A stretch of DNA of 32,889 bases from Holophagaceae bacterium (GTDB taxonomy: Bacteria; Acidobacteriota; Holophagae; Holophagales; Holophagaceae): the NCBI GenBank assembly GCA_025361205.1, contig JANYAS010000073.1, forward strand, positions 1 to 32,889. The letters are read 5' to 3'. The notes beneath the pieces were generated by a model. The model was given only the letters and a program-made list of their open reading frames with translations. It was not told the DNA's origin and searched no databases. The translations under genes and the position numbers were made by a program. This document shows, piece after piece, positions 13,638 through 22,255 of the stretch (positions within the stretch are counted from its first letter, which is position 1; the number at the start of each line of letters is the position of its first letter).

Positions 13638-14876
13638 ATGAAGGTCCCCAAGAAGGGTGGAAGCTGGTCATCCCAGTTACTCGTCCGGGTCGTAATCGGA
13701 TGCCTGATTGGTTTCGATCTCTTGATCGTGACCCTTGCCGGTTGGACCTTGCACCAGGCCCACCAACGCTATGTGACCCAGGCCGAAGCGATCACCCACA
13801 ACCTGGCCCAGGTGCTTGAGCAGAACCTCAGGGGAACGGTCAACCAGATCGACCTTGGCCTGCTTGCCATCAAGGATGAATTCGAGCGCAGGGATCTGCC
13901 CGATAACAAGAAGCGGATCGGAAACCATATCGAATCCCACCTTGGGCGGGTCCATATCCTGGGTGATGTTTACCTGGCGAATGCCCAGGGCGTCCTCTAC
14001 CAGGGGTCCTACATACCCCCTGGTCGGCAGATCAACCTTGCTGACCGGGATTATTTTCAACACCTGAAGGACCACCCCGAAGCTGGACTGTTTATTTCGC
14101 AACCGCATATCGGCCGGGTCTTCGGAACCTGGGGAATTTCTCTTGCGCGAAGGTTGAATCGAGCCGATGGGGGCTTTGCAGGAATTGTGTTCCGCACCCT
14201 CACCTTGAACCAACTCGGTCAGACCTTCAGCCAGGTGGACGTGGGAGCTCACGGTTCCATCTCTCTACGAAGCGGGGACTTCAGTCTGCTGGTGCGGTTC
14301 CCTGCCAGCCCAGAAAGTGACCGGCTCCTGGGCGACCGGACCCTCACCGGGGACTACCTTCAAGCCGTTCGCTCCAACCAGTCCATCACCCACTTCACGG
14401 CCCGTTCCATCGTGGATGGATCGGTTCGCACCTACACCATGCGCCGGATGGCCGACCCTGCCTTCAACATTCTCATTGGGCTGTCCCAGGAGGATTACCT
14501 GACGGCTTGGCGGGAGGAGGTCGTCCTCTCGGGTCTCGCGGTGAGCGGTTTGGTGGCGCTCTCTTTAGGGATCGTGGGGGTGGCGCGGGCGGCCTGGAAA
14601 CGCCAGATCGCCTCCCAGCTCGAACGGGATCGCTTGATACAGGACCTGACTCTGGCCCTGGCAGAGGTGAAGAGCCTCAAGGGCATGCTGCCCATCTGCG
14701 GCCACTGCAAGAAGATCCGGGATGACCAGGGCTACTGGAACCAGATGGAAGCCTACATTTCCGACCACACCGACGCCACCTTCAGCCATAGTATCTGTCC
14801 GGATTGCTCGAAGGAATTTTTTAGTGAGATGCATGCTCACCAAAAATGGGGCAATCACGAGCCGTCGCAAGACTGA
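13638..14876 (+). CDS. Membrane Cache-type sensor protein with C-terminal four-Cys domain
   Basis: A 412-residue protein with an N-terminal membrane segment (about 15-38), a periplasmic Cache-like domain (about 45-290; DRDYFQHLKDHPEAGLFIS and GGFAGIVF are typical of Cache domains of sensor proteins), a second membrane segment (about 295-318), a short coiled linker and a C-terminal domain with Cys354-x2-Cys357 (ICGHCKKIRDDQGYW) and Cys387-x2-Cys390 (SICPDCSKEF). The latter motif is usually found attached to PAS, receiver or other signalling domains; its biochemical role is not settled, but four Cys in two CxxC pairs suggest zinc. There is no kinase, GGDEF or methyl-accepting domain. ATG at 13638 with GAGG before it. 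Confidence 0.78.
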   Translation: MKVPKKGGSWSSQLLVRVVIGCLIGFDLLIVTLAGWTLHQAHQRYVTQAEAITHNLAQVLEQNLRGTVNQIDLGLLAIKDEFERRDLPDNKKRIGNHIESHLGRVHILGDVYLANAQGVLYQGSYIPPGRQINLADRDYFQHLKDHPEAGLFISQPHIGRVFGTWGISLARRLNRADGGFAGIVFRTLTLNQLGQTFSQVDVGAHGSISLRSGDFSLLVRFPASPESDRLLGDRTLTGDYLQAVRSNQSITHFTARSIVDGSVRTYTMRRMADPAFNILIGLSQEDYLTAWREEVVLSGLAVSGLVALSLGIVGVARAAWKRQIASQLERDRLIQDLTLALAEVKSLKGMLPICGHCKKIRDDQGYWNQMEAYISDHTDATFSHSICPDCSKEFFSEMHAHQKWGNHEPSQD

Positions 14877-14961
14877 TTGACCCCAAGGCTCCTCACGTGA
14901 TGAATGGCACAGCCGCGCCGCAATGGTCCCCGGGGATACTGGAAGCATGAGGGATGAATCC

Positions 14962-15039
14962 ATGAGCCCGAAGCAGGAGCGAAGGGCCACCGTCGCGCAG
15001 CGATGGCCCGCAGGGCTCCGCACAGGAGGTGCGGAGTGA
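14962..15039 (+). CDS. Possible small upstream reading frame before the P-loop kinase gene
   Basis: An ATG at 14962 (GAGGG 8 bases upstream; another in-frame ATG at 14947) opens a 25-codon frame that ends with TGA at 15037-15039, overlapping the GTG start of the next gene as GTGA. Translation through it would unwind the hairpin at 15016-15036 and could couple expression. The peptide, MSPKQERRATVAQRW..., is basic and has no recognised function. It may be a leader or chance. Confidence 0.35.
   Translation: MSPKQERRATVAQRWPAGLRTGGAE
15016..15036 (+). promoter_or_regulatory. Hairpin presenting the Shine-Dalgarno in its loop
   Basis: CTCCGCA (15016-15022) pairs perfectly with TGCGGAG (15030-15036). 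The 7-base loop is CAGGAGG, the Shine-Dalgarno, and the last stem base is the G of the GTG start codon. Together with the upstream frame ending at GTGA, this suggests translational control or coupling. Confidence 0.5.
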
Positions 15040-15584
15040 AGATCGCGTTCATCGGCACCCACGGCGTCGGCAAGACCACTCTCTGCTACGAGCTGGCCGC
15101 AGCCCTCAAACGGGAGGGCATCCATGTGGACATCGTGAAGGAAGTGGCGCGGCTCTCACCCATGCCCATCAACCAGAAGACCTCGCTGGAGGCCCAGACC
15201 TGGATATTTTTCACCCAGATGGCCGAGGAGATCCGCTCGGGTAGCCAGCACGATGTGGTGGTCTGTGATCGCAGCGTACTGGACAACTACGCGTACATGA
15301 TGCTGTCCTTCGGCCGCCAGCTGCCCATCGAACGTTTCATGCACCACTGGATGAAGAACTACGATCTGCTCTTCAAGGTGCCCTTCAGCGGCCAGCTCGC
15401 GGCCGACGGGGTCAGGGACACCGACACCTTCTTTGCCGAAGCCGTGGACAAGTTGGTGGACCAGCTGCTGGAGGAACGGTCCATCCCCCATGAGCGCCTG
15501 GAGCCCGGGGCGCGGCCCACCTGGATCGAGCGGGTCAAGCAGGTGGTGCTGAACCACCCCAAGGGGCAGAAGCGGCTCATTTGA
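15036..15584 (+). CDS. P-loop AAA_28/NadR-like nucleotide kinase
   Basis: A 182-residue protein with Walker A GTHGVGKTTL near the N-terminus and VVCDRSVLDNYAYM, the DRS-type motif seen in deoxynucleoside and ribosylnicotinamide kinases. This places it among the small AAA_28/NadR-like P-loop kinases. The substrate cannot be read from the sequence. The GTG at 15036 is preferred because AGGAGG precedes it and the protein starts directly with VKIAFIGTHG; the frame is open to 15003. Neighbours give no pathway clue. Confidence 0.75.
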   Translation: MKIAFIGTHGVGKTTLCYELAAALKREGIHVDIVKEVARLSPMPINQKTSLEAQTWIFFTQMAEEIRSGSQHDVVVCDRSVLDNYAYMMLSFGRQLPIERFMHHWMKNYDLLFKVPFSGQLAADGVRDTDTFFAEAVDKLVDQLLEERSIPHERLEPGARPTWIERVKQVVLNHPKGQKRLI

Positions 15585-15612
15585 CCCATCGAACATGAGT
15601 TGTGATGAGGGT

Positions 15613-15631
15613 CTCCATCATTCGGATGGAG
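15613..15631 (+). terminator. Hairpin after the P-loop kinase gene
   Basis: CTCCATC (15613-15619) and GATGGAG (15625-15631) form a perfect 7-bp stem with a 5-base loop, 28 bases after the stop. Only a mixed C/T stretch follows, so terminator function is uncertain. Confidence 0.35.
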
Positions 15632-15674
15632 CCTTCCTGACTCCGGGTAGATGATGCTTAGAAGGGAGGCTTCG

Positions 15675-17426
15675 ATGTCCTTGGACGAGACCCAGCTGGT
15701 TCGCGGCGGCAGTTTCATGTTTCACCCCGCGGGTTCCTTGCCCCAGTTCACGGTGGAAGACAACAGCGAGGACGCGCTGGCCATCGCCGAAGCCGCCCGG
15801 GATTTCGTGAACGGCGAGATCATCCCCCGGGACGAGGAGATCGACCGCCTCGACTTGGACCTGAGTCGCCAGCTGCTCCGCCAAGCCGGCGAGCTCGGCC
15901 TCCTCGGCATCGAGATTCCTGAGGCCTACGGCGGTATGGACCTCGACAAGAAGACGGCCCTCCTCGTGCTGGAGGAAATGGCCCGGCAGGCCAGCTTCTC
16001 CACCAGCTACTGCGCCCATACCAGCATCGGCACCCTACCCATCGTCTACTTCGGGAACCACGCGCAGAAGTCGAAGTACCTACCTAAGCTCGCCACCGGC
16101 GAATGGGTGGCGGCCTATGCGCTGACTGAAGCGGGCAGCGGGTCCGATGCTCTGGGGGCCAAGACCACGGCTGTACTCAAGGACAGTCACTGGCTGCTGA
16201 ACGGCAGCAAGGCCTGGATCACCAATGCAGGGTTCGCCGACCTCTTCGTGGTCTTCGCCAAGATTAACGGCACCCACCTCAGCGCCTTCCTCATCGAAAA
16301 GACCGACCCCGGCATCAGCACCGGCGCCGAAGAAAAGAAACTGGGCATCAAGGGCAGCTCCACCCGCACCGTGATCCTGGACAACTGCCGCATCCCTGAG
16401 GACCGTCTCCTGGGTGGCAAGGGCAAGGGCGCCCGCATCGCGTTCGGCATCCTCAACATTGGCCGGTTCAAGCTGGGCGCGGGCTCCGTGGGGGCCGGCA
16501 AGCGGGTACTGGAATACACCCTCAAATACACCGGCGAGCGCACCCAGTTCGGCAAGCCGCTAAACGCCTTCGGCCTCATCCAACAGAAGTTGGCCAACAT
16601 GGCCGTGCGTATCTTTGTGGGCGAAAGCATGAGCTTCCGGACCATCGGCTACCTGGATGAAGCCCTCGCACGGACCAGCTGGGAGAGTGAGACCGGCGGC
16701 GCCGATAAAATGAAGGCCATCGACGAGTACGCCTTGGAGGCCTCCATGTCCAAGGTGTGGGGCAGCGAGGCCCTCTTCGCCACCGCCGACGATGCCGTGC
16801 AGACCTTCGGCGGCGCGGGCTTCAGTACCGAATACCCGGCCGAGAAGATTTACCGGGACTGCCGCATCAACCGCATCTTCGAAGGCACCAACGAGATCAA
16901 CCGTCTGCTCATCGCGGGCACCTTCCTCAAGCGCTGCGGCGGCGCCGACGGCTTGCCGCTCAAAGAAGCAGCTGAAGCGCCCCTGGACCTCCCCGCCGAC
17001 CCCCTCCTCCGCACGGTGGCTCTGGCCAAGGCCCGGGCCCTCAGGGTGATCGCCCTTGCCCAGGCCGATCGGGGGCCGAGAATCCTTGACAACCAGGAGG
17101 CCGCCGCTCGCATCAGCAACCTGCTGCTGGAAATCTACGCCATGGAATCCGCCGTGGTCCGCGCTCGGGCGATGTCTGCCACCGGGCATCGATGGGCGGC
17201 CCTGGCCCGGGACCTGGCCATGGTCTACGCTCAGGAGGCCTGGAACCGCGTGCAGGCGGAGGCGCGGATGCTGGCGGCGGAGCTCGCCTCCGATGCGGTG
17301 CTGGATACCCTCGTGGCGGACCTGCTCGCCATGCACGCCCCTGCGCCGGTGGCCCTGTCGTCCCTCCGCCAAAGCATCGCCCAGTCCCTGGTGGACCAGG
17401 GCCGTTACCCACTTTCGGCCGTCTAG
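15675..17426 (+). CDS. Acyl-CoA dehydrogenase (first paralogue)
   Basis: This FAD enzyme oxidises acyl-CoA to trans-2-enoyl-CoA and passes electrons to electron-transfer flavoprotein. The 583-residue protein has an N-terminal helical domain, the FAD/substrate segment AYALTEAGSGSDA and WITNAGFAD, and the C-terminal IFEGTNEINR in which Glu403 is the probable catalytic base, as in VLCAD-type enzymes. A roughly 150-residue C-terminal extension makes it longer than short-chain forms (about 380). The start is ATG at 15675 with AGGGAGG upstream; the frame is open to 15651. A close paralogue lies at 20271, with long identical stretches. Chain-length preference cannot be read. Confidence 0.93.
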   Translation: MSLDETQLVRGGSFMFHPAGSLPQFTVEDNSEDALAIAEAARDFVNGEIIPRDEEIDRLDLDLSRQLLRQAGELGLLGIEIPEAYGGMDLDKKTALLVLEEMARQASFSTSYCAHTSIGTLPIVYFGNHAQKSKYLPKLATGEWVAAYALTEAGSGSDALGAKTTAVLKDSHWLLNGSKAWITNAGFADLFVVFAKINGTHLSAFLIEKTDPGISTGAEEKKLGIKGSSTRTVILDNCRIPEDRLLGGKGKGARIAFGILNIGRFKLGAGSVGAGKRVLEYTLKYTGERTQFGKPLNAFGLIQQKLANMAVRIFVGESMSFRTIGYLDEALARTSWESETGGADKMKAIDEYALEASMSKVWGSEALFATADDAVQTFGGAGFSTEYPAEKIYRDCRINRIFEGTNEINRLLIAGTFLKRCGGADGLPLKEAAEAPLDLPADPLLRTVALAKARALRVIALAQADRGPRILDNQEAAARISNLLLEIYAMESAVVRARAMSATGHRWAALARDLAMVYAQEAWNRVQAEARMLAAELASDAVLDTLVADLLAMHAPAPVALSSLRQSIAQSLVDQGRYPLSAV

Positions 17427-17485
17427 CGCAAAACTCAGGCCCTGGAGCCCCCTCGACCGATACCGCTTAGGTGGAGATCCCGCCC

Positions 17486-18007
17486 ATGAGCATCCGGCCC
17501 CAACCAACCCAGCATGAAAAAATCCTGGGGGAGGGCGATTTCATCGTCTCCAAGACCGACCTGAAGGGCATCATCACCTACGGAAATCGGGTCTTCATAA
17601 CGATGTCCGGCTATTCAGAAGAAGAGCTCCTGGGCGCCCCACATAACATTCTTCGCCACCCCGATATGCCTCGGGTGGTGTTCAAGCTCCTGTGGGACAC
17701 CATCCAGGCCAAGCGCGAGATCTGCGCCTACGTGAAAAACCTAGCCAAGGACGGCAGCTTCTATTGGGTGTGGGCGAATATCACGCCTTCCTTCGACTCA
17801 AGCGGGAACCTCATCGGCTACTACTCCGTGCGAAGGAAACCCCGTCCTGAGGCCATCCAGGCGATCACGGGACTCTATCGGACCCTGCTCGAGGCCGAGC
17901 GCAAGGCCGGCGACGGCCAGCCTGGCATGAAGGCCTCCCTGGCGCTCCTCAACCAGACACTTGAACAAAAGGGCATGGGCTATGAAGAATTTGTCTTTGG
18001 GCTCTAG
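17486..18007 (+). CDS. Aer-like PAS protein (CetB-like energy-taxis sensor)
   Basis: A 173-residue soluble protein that is mainly one PAS domain (about 15-120) closely resembling the FAD-binding PAS of Aer: [39 protein letters not shown] and [10 protein letters not shown]. Asn34, Arg57, His58, Asp60 and Trp70 fall at the same residue numbers as conserved residues of E. coli Aer implicated in FAD binding. The C-terminal 50 residues are helical. There is no output domain; its stop lies 26 bases inside the following chemoreceptor gene, so the two are coupled. This matches the CetB/CetA arrangement of Campylobacter, in which a PAS protein senses redox state for a separate receptor. Confidence 0.83.
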   Translation: MSIRPQPTQHEKILGEGDFIVSKTDLKGIITYGNRVFITMSGYSEEELLGAPHNILRHPDMPRVVFKLLWDTIQAKREICAYVKNLAKDGSFYWVWANITPSFDSSGNLIGYYSVRRKPRPEAIQAITGLYRTLLEAERKAGDGQPGMKASLALLNQTLEQKGMGYEEFVFGL

Positions 18008-19439
18008 AGTCCACTACCTGGTCGGCGTCGCACTGGGACTCTTCCTGATCTTCTGCTACCTGGCCGCAGGAACCGGGCGGATCTCCCCTCTGGCATGGAC
18101 CGTCTTCGGCCTGACCATCCTCCTCCTCGGGCTGACCCTCTACACCACCCACCGCATCCTCAGGGCCCTGGACAACATGGCAAGCCACCTCAAGGAAGCG
18201 GCCAAGGGCAACCTCGATCGACGCATCACCCACATCAAGAAGGGCGCCGCCACCGGAGAATTGGCCTGGGCCTTGAACGATCTGCTCGACCAGCAGGAGG
18301 CTTATTTCCGCGAAGTGATCTCAGCCTTCGACTATGCCAGCCGAGGTCAGACCTTCCGCCTTGCCATGGACCAGGGCCTGCATGGGACCTTCAAGGACGC
18401 CATGCTCCGCATTAACGTCTCCGTGAAAAGCATGGGTCAGGTCCAGCAGATGGCCTTGAAGGAGAAGCTGATCTCCCGGATCACGGATTTGAACTCCGGC
18501 AACCTCATCGGAAACCTGAAGTCCATCCAGGAATACCTGATGAATATGACGCAGGAACTGAGCATTGTTGGGCAGCTCTCGAAGGAGACCGCCCAGGAGG
18601 CCGAGGGCAGCCGATCCACCCTCGAGGATCTGGTGTCCAACCTCAACCAGGTCGCTGGCATGGTGGCTGAGACGAACGCCCAGATCACCCGCCTCCACGA
18701 AAAGAGCGATGAGATCAACCAGATCGTCCAGGTCATCACGGACGTGGCGGATCGCACCAACCTGCTGGCCCTGAATGCCGCCATCGAAGCGGCCCACGCC
18801 GGCGATGTCGGCAAGGGCTTCGCCGTGGTGGCCGAGGAGGTGCGCACGCTTTCAGAGAATACCAAGGACGCCGCTGCCAGCATCGCGGCCACGATCGCCT
18901 CCTTCGGGCAGGCCACCACCCGAATGATCAAGGACTCCGAGCAGGTGAAGGAACTCGCGGAGGGCAGCCGGGCCGCAGTAACGGAGTTCCGCTCCCGGGT
19001 CTTGAAATTCGCCGACTCGGCCACGACCTCGTTCAAGCAGATCAGCAAAGCCGAGGACCTCAGCTTCGCCTCCCTGGTGAAGGTGGATCACTTCCTCTAC
19101 AAACAGAACGGCTACCGCGTCGTTAACCAGGGGGCCGATTCCCAGGAGGCCCGCGCCATCGGGACGGATCACCGGGGCTGCCGCCTGGGCACCTGGTATT
19201 ACGAGGGCCAGGGCGCGGAGTTGTACTCCCGCACGGCCTCCTTCACCCGGCTGGAGGCGCCTCATATGGGCGTCCACCAGAACATCCAGGAGGTCGCCGC
19301 CCTGCTGGGGAGTCACTGGGAATCGGACCCGGAGACCCAGAAGCGCATCTACGCCCATTTCGAAGCCGCCGAACGGGCCAGCGATGAAGTGGTGCAGGTC
19401 ATCGACCGCATGGTCGAGGAACGGCACAAGTTCGCCTGA
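17982..19439 (+). CDS. Methyl-accepting chemotaxis receptor with C-terminal CZB zinc-binding domain
   Basis: A 485-residue receptor. Two membrane segments (about 12-30 and 36-57) are joined by only about five residues, so no periplasmic sensor domain exists. A HAMP-like region follows (about 58-110), then a signalling helical hairpin with the conserved tip [22 protein letters not shown] and VVAEEVRTL. The C-terminus (about 365-485) is a CZB domain: His370, His397-x2-Cys400 in [12 protein letters not shown], and His428/His432 are the probable zinc ligands. CZB domains sense zinc or hypochlorous acid in other receptors. Start ATG at 17982, inside the PAS gene; an upstream TTG at 17961 is less likely. 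Probably receives input from the PAS protein. Confidence 0.92.
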   Translation: MKNLSLGSRVHYLVGVALGLFLIFCYLAAGTGRISPLAWTVFGLTILLLGLTLYTTHRILRALDNMASHLKEAAKGNLDRRITHIKKGAATGELAWALNDLLDQQEAYFREVISAFDYASRGQTFRLAMDQGLHGTFKDAMLRINVSVKSMGQVQQMALKEKLISRITDLNSGNLIGNLKSIQEYLMNMTQELSIVGQLSKETAQEAEGSRSTLEDLVSNLNQVAGMVAETNAQITRLHEKSDEINQIVQVITDVADRTNLLALNAAIEAAHAGDVGKGFAVVAEEVRTLSENTKDAAASIAATIASFGQATTRMIKDSEQVKELAEGSRAAVTEFRSRVLKFADSATTSFKQISKAEDLSFASLVKVDHFLYKQNGYRVVNQGADSQEARAIGTDHRGCRLGTWYYEGQGAELYSRTASFTRLEAPHMGVHQNIQEVAALLGSHWESDPETQKRIYAHFEAAERASDEVVQVIDRMVEERHKFA

Positions 19440-19442
19440 GCG

Positions 19443-20135
19443 CTACTTCAGCCCCACATGCAAAGCCACGATGCCGCCCGTGAGGTTCGTCCAGCGAACC
19501 GCCCGGAAGCCTGCGGCTTGGAGTTCCGTGGCCAGGGATCGCTGGTCGGGAAAGGACCGGATGCTTGCGGGCAGATAGGTGTAGGCCGAAGCGTCTCGGC
19601 TGATCCAGGCGCCGATGCGGGGCAGTACCCGCAGGCTGTACCAGTCGTAGAAGGCCCTCAGCCCCGACATCACGGGAGTGCTGAACTCCAAGATCGTGAG
19701 CTGCCCGCCGGGTTTCAGCACGCGGAGGAATTCGGCGTAGGCCAGGTTGCGGTCCTCCACGTTGCGGATGCCGTAGCAGATGGTCAACCCGTCAAAGCCG
19801 CCATCCCGGAAGGGCAGGCGCTGAGCATCCGCATCGCTGGAGGCCCAGATCAGGCTGGCGAGTCCCTTCGCGGAGAACTTCGCCGGTCCCAGGCGCAGCA
19901 TCGCGTGGGTGAAGTCCGTGCTCACCACCTCGGCCCCGCGTCGGGCCAGGGCCAAGCTGGAGTCCCCGGTACCCGCCGCCACGTCAAGGAACCGCTTCCC
20001 GGGACCGGCCCCGCTGGTTCGCGCCATGCGCCACCACCACCAGAAGTCCAACCCGCCTGACAGCACATGGTTCAAGACGTCGTACTTTCCGGCGATGGCC
20101 GAAAACATCTGCTGCACCTGCCTGCCTTCCGGCAT
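19443..20135 (-). CDS. menG: Demethylmenaquinone methyltransferase (UbiE/MenG family)
   Basis: MenG/UbiE methylates the quinone ring with S-adenosylmethionine in the last step of menaquinone (or a step of ubiquinone) synthesis. The 230-residue protein has VQQMFSAIAGKYDVLNHVLSGG, the family's N-terminal signature, the SAM-binding FLDVAAGTGDSSLALARRGA, and the UbiE motif GLTICYGIRNVEDR with LRVLKPGGQLTILEFS. The start is ATG at 20135 with AGGAGG four bases upstream; the frame is open to 20249 but those starts are unsupported. An acidobacterium would be expected to use menaquinone, hence the symbol. Convergent with the receptor gene. Confidence 0.94.
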   Translation of the reverse strand: MPEGRQVQQMFSAIAGKYDVLNHVLSGGLDFWWWWRMARTSGAGPGKRFLDVAAGTGDSSLALARRGAEVVSTDFTHAMLRLGPAKFSAKGLASLIWASSDADAQRLPFRDGGFDGLTICYGIRNVEDRNLAYAEFLRVLKPGGQLTILEFSTPVMSGLRAFYDWYSLRVLPRIGAWISRDASAYTYLPASIRSFPDQRSLATELQAAGFRAVRWTNLTGGIVALHVGLK

Positions 20136-20270
20136 CCAACCTCCTCGGGTCTCTCCATTGAACCAGAGCGCATGCTTTACCCGAAGTATCTGCGCCGTTG
20201 ACCGAAGGTAGAGGCTAGTCAAGGGACACGCCGCCCCCCATCGTGACACTACCCAATCAGGAGGACAGAG

Positions 20271-22055
20271 ATGAGCACCGCCGTCGTCGAGCAGGTCAAA
20301 GGGGGCAGTTTCCTGATGACCCCCATCGGGGCCATGCCCCAGTTCACACCCGAGGAATTCGGCGATGACGCCAAGGAATTCGCCCGGGCTGCCAGGGACT
20401 TCATCGTGGGCGAAGTGTTCCCCAGGGACGAGGAAATCGACAAGCTGAACCTCCCCCTCACGGTGGAACTTATGAAGAAAGCCGGCGAGCTGGGCCTACT
20501 GAGCCTGGAGATCCCCGAGGCCTACGACGGCATGGATGTTGACAAACGGACCGCCATGCTCGTCCTCGAGGAGATGAGCAAGCAGGGCAGCTTCGCCGTA
20601 AGCTACAGCGCCAACACCGGCATCGGCACCCTGCCCATCGTCTACTTCGGCACCGAGGCCCAGAAGAAGACCTACCTGTCCAAGCTCGGCACCGGCGAAT
20701 GGCTGGCAGCCTACGCATTGACTGAGGCCGGCAGTGGCTCCGACGCCCTGAGCGCCAAGGCCACCGCCGTGCTCGACGGCGATCACTGGGTGCTGAACGG
20801 CACCAAGATGTGGATCACCAACGCCGGCTTCGCCGATGTGTTCATCATTTTCGCCAAGGTGGATGGCCAGCAGTTCAGCGCCTTCATCGTCGAAAAGACC
20901 GACCCCGGCATCAGCACCGGGGCCGAAGAAAAGAAGCTGGGCATCAAGGGCAGTTCCACCCGCACCGTCATCCTCGAGAACTGCCGCATCCCCAAGGACC
21001 GCCTGCTGGGCGAGATCGGCAAGGGCCACAAGATCGCCTTCGGCATTCTGAACATCGGCCGCTTCAAGCTGGGCGTGGGCAGCCAGGGCGGAATGAAGCG
21101 GATCCTGGAATACACGATCAAGTACACCAGCGAACGCCAGCAGTTCGGCAAGCCCATCAACGCCTTCGGCCTCATTCAGCAGAAGCTGGCGGACATGGCA
21201 ACTAAGATCTTCGTCTGCGAGGCCCTGAACTTCCGCACCGTGGGCTATATCGACGATGCCCTGCATACCACCAGCTGGGACAGCCCCACCGCCGGGGCCG
21301 ACAAGATGGCCGCCATCGACGAGTTCACCATCGAGTGCAGCATCTCCAAGGTGTGGGCCAGCGAAGCCCTCTTCTCCGTGGCCGACGAGGCCGTGCAGGC
21401 CTACGGTGGCTACGGCTTCAGTGCCGAGTACCCCCCCGAAAAGGCCCTGCGGGACTGCCGCATCAACCGCATCTTCGAGGGCACCAACGAGATCAACCGC
21501 TTGCTCATCGCCGGCACCTTGCTCAAGCGCGCCATGAAGGGCGAGCTGCCCCTCATGCAGTTCGGCCAGCAGGTGGCCAAGGAGATCGCGAATCCGGTCA
21601 AGGCCGAAAGCTTCACCGGTCCCCTCGCCCGCCTCAAGCACGGCGTAGAGCTGAGCAAGCGCCAGTGCATGCTGGCGGCTGGCCTGGCCGTGCAGGTGCT
21701 GGGCCAGAAGCTCATCGACAACCAGGAAGTCATGGGCCGCATGAGCAACATGCTCATGGAGATCTACGCCATGGAAAGCGCCGTGGTGCGCGCCGAGCGG
21801 ATGATCGAATCGGGCCACCGCTGGGCCCCGATCGCCCGGGACATGACGGAACTCTATGTGAACGAAAGCTGGCACAAGGTCCACGGTGATGCTCGCATGC
21901 TCTGCGCCGATGTGGTGGAAGGCGAGGCCCTGCGCCACGCCCTGGCCGGTGTGAAGGCCTTCACGGAGTTCCACCCCACCAGCAGCGCCAGGCTGCGGGG
22001 GCGCATCGCTTCGGAACTCATTCAGAAAGGCATCTACCCGATCGAAGTCGCGTAG
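20271..22055 (+). CDS. Acyl-CoA dehydrogenase (second paralogue)
   Basis: A 594-residue FAD-dependent acyl-CoA dehydrogenase of the same type as the gene at 15675. The order of motifs is the same: AYALTEAGSGSDA, WITNAGFAD, KKLGIKGSSTRTVI, IFEGTNEINR with probable catalytic Glu403 at the identical residue number, and a long C-terminal helical extension. Differences concentrate in the N-terminal 40 residues and the C-terminal third, so the two may differ in substrate or partner. A GGAGG Shine-Dalgarno precedes the ATG. An intrinsic terminator follows. It probably feeds electrons through electron-transfer flavoprotein to the quinone pool. Confidence 0.94.
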   Translation: MSTAVVEQVKGGSFLMTPIGAMPQFTPEEFGDDAKEFARAARDFIVGEVFPRDEEIDKLNLPLTVELMKKAGELGLLSLEIPEAYDGMDVDKRTAMLVLEEMSKQGSFAVSYSANTGIGTLPIVYFGTEAQKKTYLSKLGTGEWLAAYALTEAGSGSDALSAKATAVLDGDHWVLNGTKMWITNAGFADVFIIFAKVDGQQFSAFIVEKTDPGISTGAEEKKLGIKGSSTRTVILENCRIPKDRLLGEIGKGHKIAFGILNIGRFKLGVGSQGGMKRILEYTIKYTSERQQFGKPINAFGLIQQKLADMATKIFVCEALNFRTVGYIDDALHTTSWDSPTAGADKMAAIDEFTIECSISKVWASEALFSVADEAVQAYGGYGFSAEYPPEKALRDCRINRIFEGTNEINRLLIAGTLLKRAMKGELPLMQFGQQVAKEIANPVKAESFTGPLARLKHGVELSKRQCMLAAGLAVQVLGQKLIDNQEVMGRMSNMLMEIYAMESAVVRAERMIESGHRWAPIARDMTELYVNESWHKVHGDARMLCADVVEGEALRHALAGVKAFTEFHPTSSARLRGRIASELIQKGIYPIEVA

Positions 22056-22090
22056 GATCTGCTCCGCCGCTGCGCGGCGGCGATAAGGAT

Positions 22091-22113
22091 AAGGGCCCCA
22101 CCCGGGGCCCTTT
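22091..22113 (+). terminator. Intrinsic terminator after the second acyl-CoA dehydrogenase
   Basis: AAGGGCCCC (22091-22099) pairs perfectly with GGGGCCCTT (22104-22112) around a 4-base ACCC loop, followed by TCCTGTT. The A/T flanks make it work in both directions in principle. Confidence 0.7.
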
Positions 22114-22172
22114 CCTGTTCACGGGCGGATCAAAGCTGAAGGTCTTCGACCCTAAGCCGTCGTAATATAACA

Positions 22173-22255
22173 GCCGTTCTCGAAATTGGCGCGAACGGCA
22201 TAAGGGGCCGTAACAGAATGGCGAATTCAACCAAGGTTATTCCGTAACGGCCCCT
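22173..22255. other. Stem-loops between convergent genes
   Basis: GCCGTTC (22173-22179) pairs with GAACGGC (22193-22199), and AGGGGCCGT (22203-22211) pairs with ACGGCCCCT (22247-22255), the latter reaching into the stop codon of the FecR-domain gene. They may stop transcription arriving from the minus strand, although loops are long and T-runs are absent. Confidence 0.45.

Noticed and set aside
13565..13819. 84-codon frame starting directly after gpmI
   Set aside because: It runs out of frame into the Cache-domain gene, which has its own Shine-Dalgarno at 13638; only the first 24 codons are free of overlap. A leader peptide cannot be excluded but is unsupported.
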